A program made the translations under genes and the position numbers. Below the pieces are notes generated by a model. That model had not been told where the DNA came from. It was given only the letters and a program-made list of their open reading frames with translations, and searched no databases. 64,000 nucleotides of DNA from Aeromicrobium ginsengisoli (GTDB taxonomy: Bacteria; Actinomycetota; Actinomycetes; Propionibacteriales; Nocardioidaceae). Where the stretch lies: contig NZ_SDPQ02000001.1 of the NCBI RefSeq assembly GCF_004134905.2, forward strand, positions 186,001-250,000. Reading direction: 5' to 3'. Positions 24,161-32,760 of this stretch are shown piece after piece. Position 1 is the stretch's first letter; every line of letters starts with the position of its first letter.

Positions 24161-26525
24161 TGACGTACGCCGCCAGGTGCTTGCCGGTGAGCGTGGACTC
24201 AGCGCTGACGAGATCGGCCGGCGTGCCCTCGAAGACGATCGTGCCGCCGTCGTGTCCGGCACCGGGACCGAGATCGATGATCCAGTCGGCGTGCGCCATG
24301 ACCGCCTGGTGATGCTCGATGACGACGACGGACTTGCCGGAGTCGACGAGCCGGTCGAGCAGGCCGAGCAGCTGCTCGACGTCGGCCAGATGCAGGCCTG
24401 TGGTCGGTTCGTCGAGCACGAAGACATCACCCTTCTCCCCCATGTGCGTCGCCAGCTTGAGCCGCTGCCGCTCGCCTCCCGACAACGTCGTGAGGGGCTG
24501 CCCGAGGCTGACATAGCCGAGGCCGACATCGGCAAGCCGCGCCAGGATCTTGTGCGCCGCCGGCGTGTGCGCGTCGCCTTCACCGAAGAACGGCAGCGCC
24601 TCGCTGACCGGCATGGCCAGCACGTCGGCGATGTTGCGACCGCCGAAGGTGTAGTCGAGCACTGACGCCTGGAACCGCCGGCCCTCGCACTCCTCACACG
24701 TCGACGCCACGGTGGCCATGACCCCGAGCTCGGTGTAGATGACGCCGGCGCCGTTGCAACTGGGGCACGCGCCCTCGGAGTTGGAGCTGAACAAGGCCGG
24801 CTTCACGCCGTTGGCCTTGGCGAATGCCTTGCGGATCGGCTCGAGCAGACCGGTGTAGGTCGCCGGGTTGCTGCGCCGTGAGCCCCGAATCGCAGCCTGA
24901 TCGATCAGGACGACGCCCTCACGCCCGGCGACGGACCCGTTGATCAGCGAGCTCTTGCCCGACCCGGCGACACCGGTGAACACACACAGCACGCCGAGCG
25001 GGATGTCGACGTCGACATCGCGGAGGTTGTGGGCCGACGCGCCGCGGACCTCGAGCGCGCCCGACGGCGTACGTACGGACTCCTTGAGCGAAGCCCGGTC
25101 GTCGAGGTGCCGGCCCGTCACGGTGTCGCTCCCCCGCAACCCCTCGAGCGTGCCCTCGAAGCACACCGTGCCGCCGCCGGTGCCGGCGCCGGGCCCGAGG
25201 TCGACGACGTGGTCCGCGATCGCGATGGTCTCGGGCTTGTGCTCGACGACCAGCACCGTGTTGCCCTTGTCGCGCAGCTGGAGCAGCAGCGTGTTCATGC
25301 GCTCGATGTCATGCGGATGCATGCCGATCGTCGGCTCGTCGAAGACGTACGTGATGTCGGTGAGCGACGAACCGAGGTGGCGAATCATCTTGGTGCGCTG
25401 GGCCTCGCCCCCGGACAATGTGCCCGACGGCCGGTCGAGCGAGAGATAGCCGAGACCGATCTGGGCGAACGAGTCGAAGAGGTGCTGCAGCCCCGCGAGC
25501 AGTGGCGCGACCGACGAGTCGTCGATGGTGCGCAGCCACTCGGCGACGTCGCTGATCTGCATCGAGCAGACCTCCGCGATGTTCTTGCCCTTGACCTTGG
25601 AGGCGAGCACCTCCTTGGTGAGGCGGGTGCCGTCGCACTCCGGGCAGGTCTGGAACGTGACGGCACGCTCGACGAACGCGCGGATGTGCGGCTGCATCGC
25701 GTCGACGTCCTTGGACAGCATCGACTTCTGGATCTTGGGGATGATGCCTTCGTAGGTGAGGTTGATGCCCTCGACCTTGATCTTGGTCGGCTCTCGATAG
25801 AGCAGGTCGTCGAGCTCCTTCTTGGTGAACTTGCCGATCGGCTTGTCCATGTCGAAGTAGCCCGAACCGCTGAAGATGCGGCCGTACCAGCCGTCCATGC
25901 TGTAGCCGGGGATCGTCAGTGCTCCGCCGCTGAGCGACTTGGACTCGTCGTAGAGCGCCGTGAGATCGAAGTCGCTGACCGCGCCCATGCCCTCGCACCG
26001 CGGGCACATGCCGCCGAGATAGACCGCGTTGCGAACGACGCTCTTCTCCGTACGTCCGGCCTTGTCGGTGCTCATGACGCCGCTGGCCGTGCGGGTCGGC
26101 ACGTTGAACGAGTAGGCGGTCGGCGGCCCGATGTGCGGCTCGCCGAGGCGGCTGTAGAGGATGCGCAGCATCGCGTTGGCGTCGGTGACCGTGCCGACGG
26201 TGGACCGCGGATTGGCACCCAGGCGCTCCTGGTCCACGATGATCGCCGTCGTCAGCCCGTCGAGGAGATCGACTTCGGGACGCGACAGCGACGGCATGAA
26301 TCCCTGCACGAACGCGCTGTAGGTCTCGTTGATCATGCGTTGGGACTCGGCCGCGATCGTGCCGAAGACCAGTGAGCTCTTGCCCGAGCCGGAGACCCCG
26401 GTGAAGACCGTCAGACGGCGCTTGGGGATCTCGATGCTGACGTCCTTGAGGTTGTTCTCCCGGGCGCCCTGCACGCGGATCAGGTCGTGGCTGTCGGCCG
26501 TGTGCGGCTTGCTCGTGGCGCTCAT
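24153..26525 (-). CDS. UvrA-like ABC ATPase (excinuclease subunit A homologue, short form)
   Basis: A 790-residue tandem ABC protein. Both nucleotide sites are seen: Walker A GVSGSGKSS near 45 and GVAGSGKSS near 510, with ABC signatures LSGGEAQR and LSGGERQR. UvrA-type zinc modules are present (CPRCEGMG, CPECDGTR, CPSCNGAG with CEECEGRR). It is about 150 residues shorter than canonical UvrA, so it is probably not the main nucleotide-excision subunit but a paralogue of the class linked to drug or DNA-adduct tolerance. It lies 7 bp after the VOC gene, in one operon. Confidence 0.85.
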   Translation of the reverse strand: MSATSKPHTADSHDLIRVQGARENNLKDVSIEIPKRRLTVFTGVSGSGKSSLVFGTIAAESQRMINETYSAFVQGFMPSLSRPEVDLLDGLTTAIIVDQERLGANPRSTVGTVTDANAMLRILYSRLGEPHIGPPTAYSFNVPTRTASGVMSTDKAGRTEKSVVRNAVYLGGMCPRCEGMGAVSDFDLTALYDESKSLSGGALTIPGYSMDGWYGRIFSGSGYFDMDKPIGKFTKKELDDLLYREPTKIKVEGINLTYEGIIPKIQKSMLSKDVDAMQPHIRAFVERAVTFQTCPECDGTRLTKEVLASKVKGKNIAEVCSMQISDVAEWLRTIDDSSVAPLLAGLQHLFDSFAQIGLGYLSLDRPSGTLSGGEAQRTKMIRHLGSSLTDITYVFDEPTIGMHPHDIERMNTLLLQLRDKGNTVLVVEHKPETIAIADHVVDLGPGAGTGGGTVCFEGTLEGLRGSDTVTGRHLDDRASLKESVRTPSGALEVRGASAHNLRDVDVDIPLGVLCVFTGVAGSGKSSLINGSVAGREGVVLIDQAAIRGSRRSNPATYTGLLEPIRKAFAKANGVKPALFSSNSEGACPSCNGAGVIYTELGVMATVASTCEECEGRRFQASVLDYTFGGRNIADVLAMPVSEALPFFGEGDAHTPAAHKILARLADVGLGYVSLGQPLTTLSGGERQRLKLATHMGEKGDVFVLDEPTTGLHLADVEQLLGLLDRLVDSGKSVVVIEHHQAVMAHADWIIDLGPGAGHDGGTIVFEGTPADLVSAESTLTGKHLAAYVSG

Positions 26526-26532
26526 GACGGGG

Positions 26533-26943
26533 CTAGCTCACTTCCTGGATGCGGATCATGTTGCCGGCGGGGTCGCGGAAGGCGCAGTCGCGGACGCCGT
26601 ATGGCTGCTCGGTCGGCTCCTGGACGACCTCGGCGTTGGTGGCCTGGACCTTCTCGAACGTCCCGTTGAGGTCCTTGGTCGCCAGCAGGATCCAGCCGTA
26701 GGTGCCCTTGGCCATCATCTCTGAAATGACACGGCGCTCATCGTCGGTCACCCCGGGGTCGGCGGCGGGAGGCGCGAGCAGGATCGACGTCTCGGGCTGG
26801 TTGGCCGGGCCGACCGTGATCCAGCGCATCGTGCCCTGCCCGACGTCCTGGCGTACCTCGAAGCCGAGCGCGTCACGGAAGAACGCGACGGATGCCTCGG
26901 GGTCGGTGTGCGGAAGAACGGTGGTGTGAATCGTGATGTCCAT
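26533..26943 (-). CDS. VOC-family protein in the UvrA-like operon
   Basis: A 136-residue vicinal-oxygen-chelate protein: ITIHTTVLPHTDPEASVAFFRDALGF at the first module, VRDCAFRDPAGNMIRIQEV at the end. A GTG nine bases upstream (26952) is an alternative start. Pairing a VOC protein with a UvrA paralogue fits small-molecule binding or modification plus DNA protection, as seen near DNA-damaging antibiotics, but this is inference. Confidence 0.78.
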   Translation of the reverse strand: MDITIHTTVLPHTDPEASVAFFRDALGFEVRQDVGQGTMRWITVGPANQPETSILLAPPAADPGVTDDERRVISEMMAKGTYGWILLATKDLNGTFEKVQATNAEVVQEPTEQPYGVRDCAFRDPAGNMIRIQEVS

Positions 26944-27038
26944 GGCTGTCACCGTAGCGGCGGCTGGGGACGCAGCGCTTCTTGATTCCTGACCAGCTCA
27001 TGGGCCGGCGACCGATCCGCGTCAGAGCAGTCGGCCCA

Positions 27039-27227
27039 TCACGGCAGTGGCCGGATGTTCGGGACGCTCGACGTCCCGCCGGTCGGGCGTACGAGGCTCG
27101 GGTGGGTCGCGTTCTGGGCCACCACGGCGATCACGACGCAGGCGACGGCCACGTGCAGGACGGTGCGCCACCAGCGAAGACCGCATGCCAGCACCCGGCG
27201 CGCGACAACTGTTGTGGAGGCGTTCAC
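27039..27227 (-). CDS. Small membrane protein (candidate)
   Basis: Not recognised. A 62-residue frame starting at GTG: a basic N-terminus with RWWR, one hydrophobic helix (TVLHVAVACVVIAVVAQNA, about 24-42) and a polar tail. Third positions are strongly GC, like real genes here. TATACA lies four bases before the GTG and could be the -10 of a nearly leaderless transcript, but no good -35 is apparent. It fills most of the gap between two divergent genes. Confidence 0.5.
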   Translation of the reverse strand: MNASTTVVARRVLACGLRWWRTVLHVAVACVVIAVVAQNATHPSLVRPTGGTSSVPNIRPLP

Positions 27228-27338
27228 ACCCTGTATATGTCCAGAAGGGCGAAAATGTGACACCAAACTGCAACGCATCTCTGCGCGCAGGCGCCGAAAT
27301 GGGCAGGACCGGCAGGAATCGCCCACTATTCTTGGCCC

Positions 27339-27977
27339 ATGACCGACACCGAGCTGGCGACACGCCATGTCGCACCGCCGGTCGTGCGCAGCCTCGACAT
27401 CACCGCCAAGGCCGGGCTGCTGATCCTGCTGGCGATCGCCTTGATGTTCCCCGACCTCGGTCACATGCGCGGCAAGGCGGCCGGCCTGCGCGCCATCACC
27501 TATCCCCTGCTCGCGTTCTCGGTCCCCGCGCTCTGGTACGTCTTCTGGCGCGACCGCGCGTCGTTCCCCTGGATCGCCGACCTGCTGGTGACGGTGACCT
27601 GCTTCACCGACACGCTCGGCAACCGCATGAACATGTACGACACGATCGTGTGGTTCGACGACTGGATCCACTTCATGAACACCGGCCTGCTCACCGCCGG
27701 CGTGATCCTGCTGACGCTGCACCGCACGGCGACCCTGCGAGCCACGATCGAGCGGGCTCTCGCGTTCGGCGCCACCGTGGCGATCGGCTGGGAGATCGCC
27801 GAGTACTACGCGTTCATCAGCACGTCCTCGGAGCGCCGTGGTGCCTATACCGACACGCTCGGCGACCTGTTCCTCGGCACCAGCGGCTCTGTCGTCGCGG
27901 CCCTCGTGGTGCACCGGCTCTGGCGGATGGGCCGGCTTGCATCGGCCGCCCCGCAGCTGGAGCCACTCGCCGCCTGA
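27339..27977 (+). CDS. Multi-pass membrane protein, DUF2238/YjdF-like
   Basis: A 212-residue protein with about five or six membrane helices. Conserved polar residues lie in or next to helices: WFDDWIHFMNTG, GWEIAEYY and YTDTLGDLFLG, the pattern of DUF2238/YjdF proteins, whose function is unknown. It lies 95 bp upstream of a fatty acid desaturase on the same strand and may belong to the same membrane-lipid context. Confidence 0.65.
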   Translation: MTDTELATRHVAPPVVRSLDITAKAGLLILLAIALMFPDLGHMRGKAAGLRAITYPLLAFSVPALWYVFWRDRASFPWIADLLVTVTCFTDTLGNRMNMYDTIVWFDDWIHFMNTGLLTAGVILLTLHRTATLRATIERALAFGATVAIGWEIAEYYAFISTSSERRGAYTDTLGDLFLGTSGSVVAALVVHRLWRMGRLASAAPQLEPLAA

Positions 27978-28072
27978 CGCAGGCGGGATGAGCCCGGGGT
28001 GGGTCTGGACCCACTCCGTGCGGGGTCCCAGCGCCATCGTGCGCGCCTCCGAATCTCCATAGCGTCGAAGGC

Positions 28073-29140
28073 ATGACAACTCAGCAGGACGTACGCCCAC
28101 CCGATCGCTACGTCAGCCTGTTCGGTGACCTCATGCGCGACGTACGCGAGCAGGGCCTGCTCGAGCGGCGCCACCTCTACTACTGGACCCAGATCGGCCT
28201 CGCGGTCGGTGCCTTCGCGGCGATCTGGGTCGGCTTCGTCCTCGTCGGCAACTCGTGGTGGCAGCTCGCGCTCGCTGCTGCACTGGGCCTGGTGGTGACC
28301 CAGTTCGGTTTCCTCGGTCACGACGCCGCCCACCGGCAGATCTTCGCATCGGCGACGTGGAACGCCTGGGCGGCGAGGATCTTCGCGGGCGCGTTTGCGG
28401 GCTTGAGCTTCGCGTGGTGGCGGGCCAAGCACAACCTGCACCACAAGGCGCCCAACCAGGAGGGCATCGACCCGGACATCGCTGCCGGTGTCGTTGCCTT
28501 CACTCCCGCGATCGTCGCCGAGCGCACCGGCTTCGCCGGATGGTTCGCCCGGCACCAGGGCTGGCTGTTCTTCCCCCTGCTGACGCTCGAGGGGCTCAAC
28601 CTGCACGCCGCGAGCGTCCAGGCGGCCCGCGACAAGACGTCGACCCAGCCGTGGCGCCGCACCGAGCTGGCGATCGTCGTGACCCGCCTGACGGCGTACG
28701 TCGCCGTGCTGCTGGCGTTCCTGCCGCTGGGCAAGGCCTTGGCCTTCTTCGCGGTCCAGATGGCGGTGTTCGGCGTGTGCCTCGGAGCGTCGTTCGCTCC
28801 CGCGCACAAGGGCATGCCGATCGTGCCGCCGGAGATGAAGCTTGACTTCCTTCGCCGTCAGGTCATGGTGTCGCGCAACGTCCGCGGCAACCCCGTCGTC
28901 GACTGGGCGATGGGCGGCCTCAACTACCAGATCGAGCATCACCTGTTCCCGAGCATGCCGCGGTGCAACCTCAAGAAGGCGCGGCCCACCGTGCGCGCGT
29001 ACTGCGAACGCGAAGGGATCGACTACATGGAGGTCGGCCTCTTCCACTCGTACGCGATCGTGGTCGGCTACCTCAACAACGTGGGGCTGCGCGCCCGCGA
29101 CCCGTTCGACTGCCCACTGGCCGCCCAGCTGCGCGGCTGA
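28073..29140 (+). CDS. Fatty acid desaturase (membrane di-iron)
   Basis: A 355-residue integral membrane desaturase. The three histidine boxes are complete: HDAAH near 83, HNLHH near 122 and YQIEHHLFP near 286; together they bind the di-iron centre that inserts a double bond into an acyl chain. About four membrane helices flank them. The third box EHHLF with preceding Q-x-x-HH resembles front-end or acyl-lipid desaturases. Substrate position cannot be told from sequence alone. It is monocistronic or follows the DUF2238-like gene. Confidence 0.9.
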   Translation: MTTQQDVRPPDRYVSLFGDLMRDVREQGLLERRHLYYWTQIGLAVGAFAAIWVGFVLVGNSWWQLALAAALGLVVTQFGFLGHDAAHRQIFASATWNAWAARIFAGAFAGLSFAWWRAKHNLHHKAPNQEGIDPDIAAGVVAFTPAIVAERTGFAGWFARHQGWLFFPLLTLEGLNLHAASVQAARDKTSTQPWRRTELAIVVTRLTAYVAVLLAFLPLGKALAFFAVQMAVFGVCLGASFAPAHKGMPIVPPEMKLDFLRRQVMVSRNVRGNPVVDWAMGGLNYQIEHHLFPSMPRCNLKKARPTVRAYCEREGIDYMEVGLFHSYAIVVGYLNNVGLRARDPFDCPLAAQLRG

Positions 29141-29165
29141 GCGCCATGACCTCGCCCGCGTACGT

Positions 29166-29618
29166 TCAGCGCTGCTTGCGCTTCGTGAGCAGCAGCTCGA
29201 CGGCTTGCGCGACCCGGCGCTGTCGTGTCTCGTCCTTCTTGGCTCCGACGATCCAGTCGACATAGCTGCGCCTGTGGCTGAACGACAGCGACTCGAAGAA
29301 CGCCTCGGCCTCCGGCGACGCGCGCAGTGCTTCGGCGAGGTCGTCGGGCGCCTTCATCTCGCGAGGTGTGGTGTCGAGGGTGATCTCGACGTCCACCTCG
29401 TCGCCGGCGGTGAGACCCGAGGCCGTTCGATTCTCGGCACTGAGCGGGATCATGAACCGGCCGCCCATGGGGGCCACCGTCGTCCGATACGTGTGGCCGC
29501 CGACCGTGACCGTGACGGGTGGCCGTTTGCCGCCCCCGAGCATCTCCACGACATCGGCGGGCACCTCGATGCCCGTCGCAGTCTTGCCGCCGAGCTCGAC
29601 CGTGCTGTGGAACTCCAT
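29166..29618 (-). CDS. DUF1905/YdeI (OmpD-associated) family protein
   Basis: A 150-residue protein joining an N-terminal DUF1905 beta domain (FHSTVELGGKTATGIEVPADV, about 3-95) to a C-terminal bacteriocin-protection YdeI/OmpD-associated segment (FFESLSFSHRRSYVDWIVGAKKDETRQRRV). The biochemical role of this family is unknown. It is convergent with the desaturase gene, 25 bp apart. Confidence 0.8.
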   Translation of the reverse strand: MEFHSTVELGGKTATGIEVPADVVEMLGGGKRPPVTVTVGGHTYRTTVAPMGGRFMIPLSAENRTASGLTAGDEVDVEITLDTTPREMKAPDDLAEALRASPEAEAFFESLSFSHRRSYVDWIVGAKKDETRQRRVAQAVELLLTKRKQR

Positions 29619-29669
29619 GCGCTGATCCTGTCACTGCCCATGCGCCCGTGTCAGTCGTAGACTCGCGCC

Positions 29670-29918
29670 ATGACGACAGACCAGGGCATCCACGAGCACA
29701 TCTCGGCACTCGTGGCCGAGGAGAAGGCGCTGCGTGAGCAGCTCAGCAAGCACGAGGTGACGCCGGGCGAGGAGCACGCCCGGCTGCAGAAGCTCGAGGT
29801 CGAGCTCGACCAGGCGTGGGACCTGCTTCGGCAGCGCAACGCCAAGCGGCAGTACGGCGAGTCGCCCGACGACGCTGCCGAGCGCTCGCCGGACGTCGTC
29901 GAGAAGTACCTCGGCTGA
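29670..29918 (+). CDS. DUF2630 family protein
   Basis: An 82-residue helical protein with the DUF2630 pattern: IHEHISALVAEEKALREQL, then LQKLEVELDQAWDLLRQR and the C-terminal DVVEKYLG. It probably forms a coiled coil. The family is confined to actinobacteria and has no known function. It lies 48 bp before the metallo-hydrolase gene. Confidence 0.85.
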   Translation: MTTDQGIHEHISALVAEEKALREQLSKHEVTPGEEHARLQKLEVELDQAWDLLRQRNAKRQYGESPDDAAERSPDVVEKYLG

Positions 29919-29965
29919 GCGTCCGCCACCCCGCACCAGTTTGAGCACGGGTGCAGGATTGCCGC

Positions 29966-30610
29966 ATGCAGATCACTCGCTTTGGCCACGCGACCGTGCT
30001 CGTCGAGACAGCGGACGCCCGCATCCTGATCGACCCCGGTGCCTTCAGCCCTGACACGCCCTTCGAGCTGGAGGGTCTCGACGCGATCGTCGTGACGCAT
30101 CAGCATCTCGATCACATCGACCAGAACCGGGCGCCTGCGTTGGTCGAACGCAATCCCGGAGCCGTGCTGCTGTGCGATCCCGAGACCGCTGGCGTGCTGG
30201 AGTTCGGCGACTGGCGTGAGAACGGCGAGGGCGTGGAGACCGCTGTCAAAGGGGTCACGCTTCGCGGAGTCGGCGTCCAGCACGCCGTGATCACGCCCGA
30301 GCTCCCCCGCGTCGGCAACGTCGGCGTCACGGTCAGTGCCGATGGCGAGCCGACCCTGTTCCACCCGGGCGACACGTATGCGTACGCGCCAGAAGGCGTC
30401 GACGTCCTTGCGGTGCCGTTGAGCGCGCCATGGGCCAAGGTCAGCGAGACCGTCGACTTCGTCCAGCGGGTCTCCCCCACGACCGTGTTCCCGATCCACG
30501 ACCTCACGATCGCCGAGCTCGCGTACGGCATCTACTGGGGTCACGTGGCGAACTTCGGCGGCGTCGAGGACGCGCGCAAGCTGGGTCAGAGCGACTCCAC
30601 CACCGCCTGA
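29966..30610 (+). CDS. MBL-fold metallo-hydrolase
   Basis: A 214-residue metallo-beta-lactamase-fold protein of the UlaG/YtnP-like simple type: RFGHATVLVETADARILIDPG at the start, the metal motif THQHLDHID (HxHxDH), and a later His in HPGDTYAY and PIHD. All ligands needed for two metals appear present. The substrate is unknown. The ATG at 29966 fits the family start better than one 15 bases upstream. Confidence 0.85.
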   Translation: MQITRFGHATVLVETADARILIDPGAFSPDTPFELEGLDAIVVTHQHLDHIDQNRAPALVERNPGAVLLCDPETAGVLEFGDWRENGEGVETAVKGVTLRGVGVQHAVITPELPRVGNVGVTVSADGEPTLFHPGDTYAYAPEGVDVLAVPLSAPWAKVSETVDFVQRVSPTTVFPIHDLTIAELAYGIYWGHVANFGGVEDARKLGQSDSTTA

Positions 30611-30641
30611 CGAACCCTCGGCACGCCGAATCCGGCAGGAA

Positions 30642-30669
30642 TTGAAATATCTCATAACTGAGATATGGT
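30642..30669 (+). promoter_or_regulatory. Promoter with an embedded palindrome controlling the XRE-MurA gene
   Basis: TTGAAA (30642-30647), 16 bases, TATGGT (30664-30669), then seven bases to ATG 30677: a leaderless layout. A perfect palindrome ATATCTCA-TAAC-TGAGATAT (30647-30666) fills the -35/-10 spacer, ideal for repression, most simply by the XRE domain of the gene product itself. Confidence 0.7.
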
Positions 30670-30676
30670 GAAAGAC

Positions 30677-32212
30677 ATGACCGTTCGCGACGACTATCTT
30701 TCCCGGATCGGGGCACTCATCCGTGACGCCCGCCAGCACAGCGGGCTCACGCAGGCCGAGCTTGCCACCGAGCTCAAGACCAGCCAGAGTGCGGTGAACC
30801 GCATCGAGAAGGGGCAGCAGAACTTGACGCTCGACATGCTCGCCCGCATCGGCAACGCGCTCGACTCCGAGCTCGTGACGGTGGGCACCTCGGGGCCCAG
30901 TCACCTTCGCGTCGCCGGCGGCACGACCCTTTCGGGTTCGATCGACGTCAAGTCGAGCAAGAACGCCGGTGTCGCCCTGCTGTGCGCCTCACTGCTCAAC
31001 GCCGGCACCACGGTCCTGCGCAAGGTTGCTCGCATCGAGGAGGTCAACCGTCTCCTCGAGGTGCTGACCTCCATCGGCGTCAAGGCGACCTGGCTCAACG
31101 AGCAGAACGACCTCGAGCTGATCGTGCCCGAGAACCTCAACCTCGCCGCGATGGACGCCGAGGCGGCCAGGCGTACGCGCAGCATCATCATGTTCCTCGG
31201 CCCGCTGATGCACCGCTACGACGACTTCGAGCTGCCCTATGCCGGTGGTTGCGACCTCGGCACCCGCACCGTCGAGCCGCACATGACGGCTCTGCGACCG
31301 TTCGGCCTCAAGGTCGTGGCGACCGAGGGCAGCTACCACGCGACCGCGGCCAAGGGCGTCGGCCCGGAGCGACCGCTCGTGCTCACCGAGCGCGGCGACA
31401 CCGTCACCGAGAACGCCCTGCTCGCCGCTGCGCGCTACGACGGCGTCACCGTGATCCGCAACGCCAGCCCCAACTACATGGTCCAGGACCTGTGCTTCTT
31501 CCTGGTCAAGCTCGGCGTCGGCATCGAGGGCATTGGCACCACGACGTTGCGGGTCACCGGAAAGCCGGTCATCAACTGCGACGTCGAGTACGCCCCGAGC
31601 GAGGACCCCATTGAGGCCATGAGCCTCATCGCGGCCGCCATCGTCACCAAGTCGAGCATCACGGTGCGTCGCGTACCGATCGAGTTCATGGAGATCGAGC
31701 TGGCGCTGCTCGAGGAGATGGGCTTCCAGTACGACCGCGGCGAGGAGTATCCCGCCGAGAACGGTGAGACCCGCCTCGTCGACATCACGACTCATCCGTC
31801 GGCGTTGCACGCGCCGATCGACAAGATCCACCCGATGCCGTTCCCCGGCCTCAACATCGACAACCTCCCGTTCTTCGCGGTCATCGCCGCGACGGCCGAG
31901 GGCCAGACGATGCTGCACGACTGGGTCTACGAGAACCGGGCGATCTACCTCACCGAGCTCAACAAGCTCGGCGCGTCGGTCAAGCTCCTCGACCCGCACC
32001 GCGTGCTGATCGAGGGCCCGACCCACTGGAGCGGCACCGAGCTGGTGTGCCCGCCGGCCTTGCGGCCCGCTGTGGTCATCCTGCTGGCGATGCTCGCCGC
32101 CAAGGGCACCTCGGTGCTGCGCAGCGTCTATGTCATCAACCGTGGCTACGAGGACCTGGCCGAGCGCCTCAACGCCCTCGGCGCCCAGATCGAGACCTTC
32201 CGCGACATCTAG
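30677..32212 (+). CDS. MurA-like enolpyruvyl transferase fused to an N-terminal XRE helix-turn-helix domain
   Basis: A 511-residue protein. Residues 6-65 are an XRE/Cro DNA-binding domain (IRDARQHSGLTQAELA, TSQSAVNRIEKG). Residues about 75-511 are a MurA fold: the KN pair (Lys95-Asn96), the catalytic-loop Cys192 in AGGCDLGTR and the C-terminal NRGYEDLAERL. MurA adds enolpyruvate to UDP-GlcNAc, the first step of peptidoglycan synthesis; fosfomycin attacks this Cys. Active-site loop text differs from E. coli (GTRTVE for GARPVD), so activity may be altered. The leaderless start at 30677 is chosen over ATG 30665, which would overlap the -10 box. It is probably a second, regulated MurA or an autoregulatory sensor. 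Confidence 0.85.
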   Translation: MTVRDDYLSRIGALIRDARQHSGLTQAELATELKTSQSAVNRIEKGQQNLTLDMLARIGNALDSELVTVGTSGPSHLRVAGGTTLSGSIDVKSSKNAGVALLCASLLNAGTTVLRKVARIEEVNRLLEVLTSIGVKATWLNEQNDLELIVPENLNLAAMDAEAARRTRSIIMFLGPLMHRYDDFELPYAGGCDLGTRTVEPHMTALRPFGLKVVATEGSYHATAAKGVGPERPLVLTERGDTVTENALLAAARYDGVTVIRNASPNYMVQDLCFFLVKLGVGIEGIGTTTLRVTGKPVINCDVEYAPSEDPIEAMSLIAAAIVTKSSITVRRVPIEFMEIELALLEEMGFQYDRGEEYPAENGETRLVDITTHPSALHAPIDKIHPMPFPGLNIDNLPFFAVIAATAEGQTMLHDWVYENRAIYLTELNKLGASVKLLDPHRVLIEGPTHWSGTELVCPPALRPAVVILLAMLAAKGTSVLRSVYVINRGYEDLAERLNALGAQIETFRDI

Positions 32213-32221
32213 GCCTCAGCC

Positions 32222-32677
32222 TCAGCCCCAGGCGCCGGCGACCTGACGCGTGGAGACGTTGACGCGATTCCACACGTTGATCGCCGCGATCGACAGGATC
32301 AACGCGCCGAGCTGCTGCTCGTCGTAGTGCGCGGCGGCCTCGTCGTACACCTCATCAGGAACGGCGTCCGACTGGTCGCTGAGCCGGGTGACCGCCTCGG
32401 CCAGTCCGAGCGCGGCCCGCTCGGCGTCGTCGAAGTACGGCACGTCGCGCCAGCCCGCCACGGTGTCGATCTTCTCGTCGGTTTCCCCCGCCTTGCGCAG
32501 GTCGCTGGCGTGCATTTGGAGGCATACGCTGCACCCGTTGATCTGGCTCGCGCGCAGGTTGACGAGCTCGAGCGTCGTCGGCGAGATCCCGGTCTTCAGG
32601 ACGGCTTTGGTGAGGCTGTGGAGCGCCTCCATGGCGCCGGGGACGGCGATCGCCGGGTTGTCCATACGTGCCTGCAT
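32222..32677 (-). CDS. Carboxymuconolactone decarboxylase/AhpD-like protein, ECF41 partner
   Basis: A 151-residue alkylhydroperoxidase-D fold protein with the CxxC-His motif in NGCSVCLQMHASD (about 47-59), the peroxidase-like redox centre. Divergent from an ECF41 sigma factor; this pairing is the classic genomic arrangement of ECF41, which regulates such COE genes. GGAGGAG precedes the ATG. A GGTCACA-N16-CGTC promoter lies upstream on its strand. Confidence 0.88.
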   Translation of the reverse strand: MQARMDNPAIAVPGAMEALHSLTKAVLKTGISPTTLELVNLRASQINGCSVCLQMHASDLRKAGETDEKIDTVAGWRDVPYFDDAERAALGLAEAVTRLSDQSDAVPDEVYDEAAAHYDEQQLGALILSIAAINVWNRVNVSTRQVAGAWG

Positions 32678-32697
32678 GATGGTTCTCCTCCAGTTCG

Positions 32698-32724
32698 TGT
32701 CACATCCGTGTTGTGTGATCCGTC
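32698..32724 (+). promoter_or_regulatory. ECF41-type promoter driving the sigma gene
   Basis: TGTCACA (32698-32704), 16 bases, CGTC (32721-32724): an exact match to the ECF41 promoter motif. It is 36 bases before the sigma factor ATG, giving a positive autoregulatory loop. Confidence 0.75.
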
Positions 32725-32732
32725 AGGGCTGT

Positions 32733-32759
32733 GACGAACCACGAGAGGGGAATGTGACC
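32733..32759 (-). promoter_or_regulatory. ECF41-type promoter driving the AhpD-like gene
   Basis: On the minus strand GGTCACA (32759-32753), 16 bases, CGTC (32736-32733), one mismatch from TGTCACA. It faces the AhpD-like gene, so both divergent genes are likely switched on together. Confidence 0.65.
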
Positions 32760-32760
32760 G

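Noticed and set aside
27000..27039. Inverted repeat ATGGGCCG / CGGCCCAT as a terminator
   Set aside because: 8-bp arms separated by 24 bases and no T-run; too weak to call.
30665..30676. ATG 30665 as start of the XRE-MurA gene
   Set aside because: It overlaps the palindrome and the -10 box; the leaderless ATG 30677 fits the promoter better.
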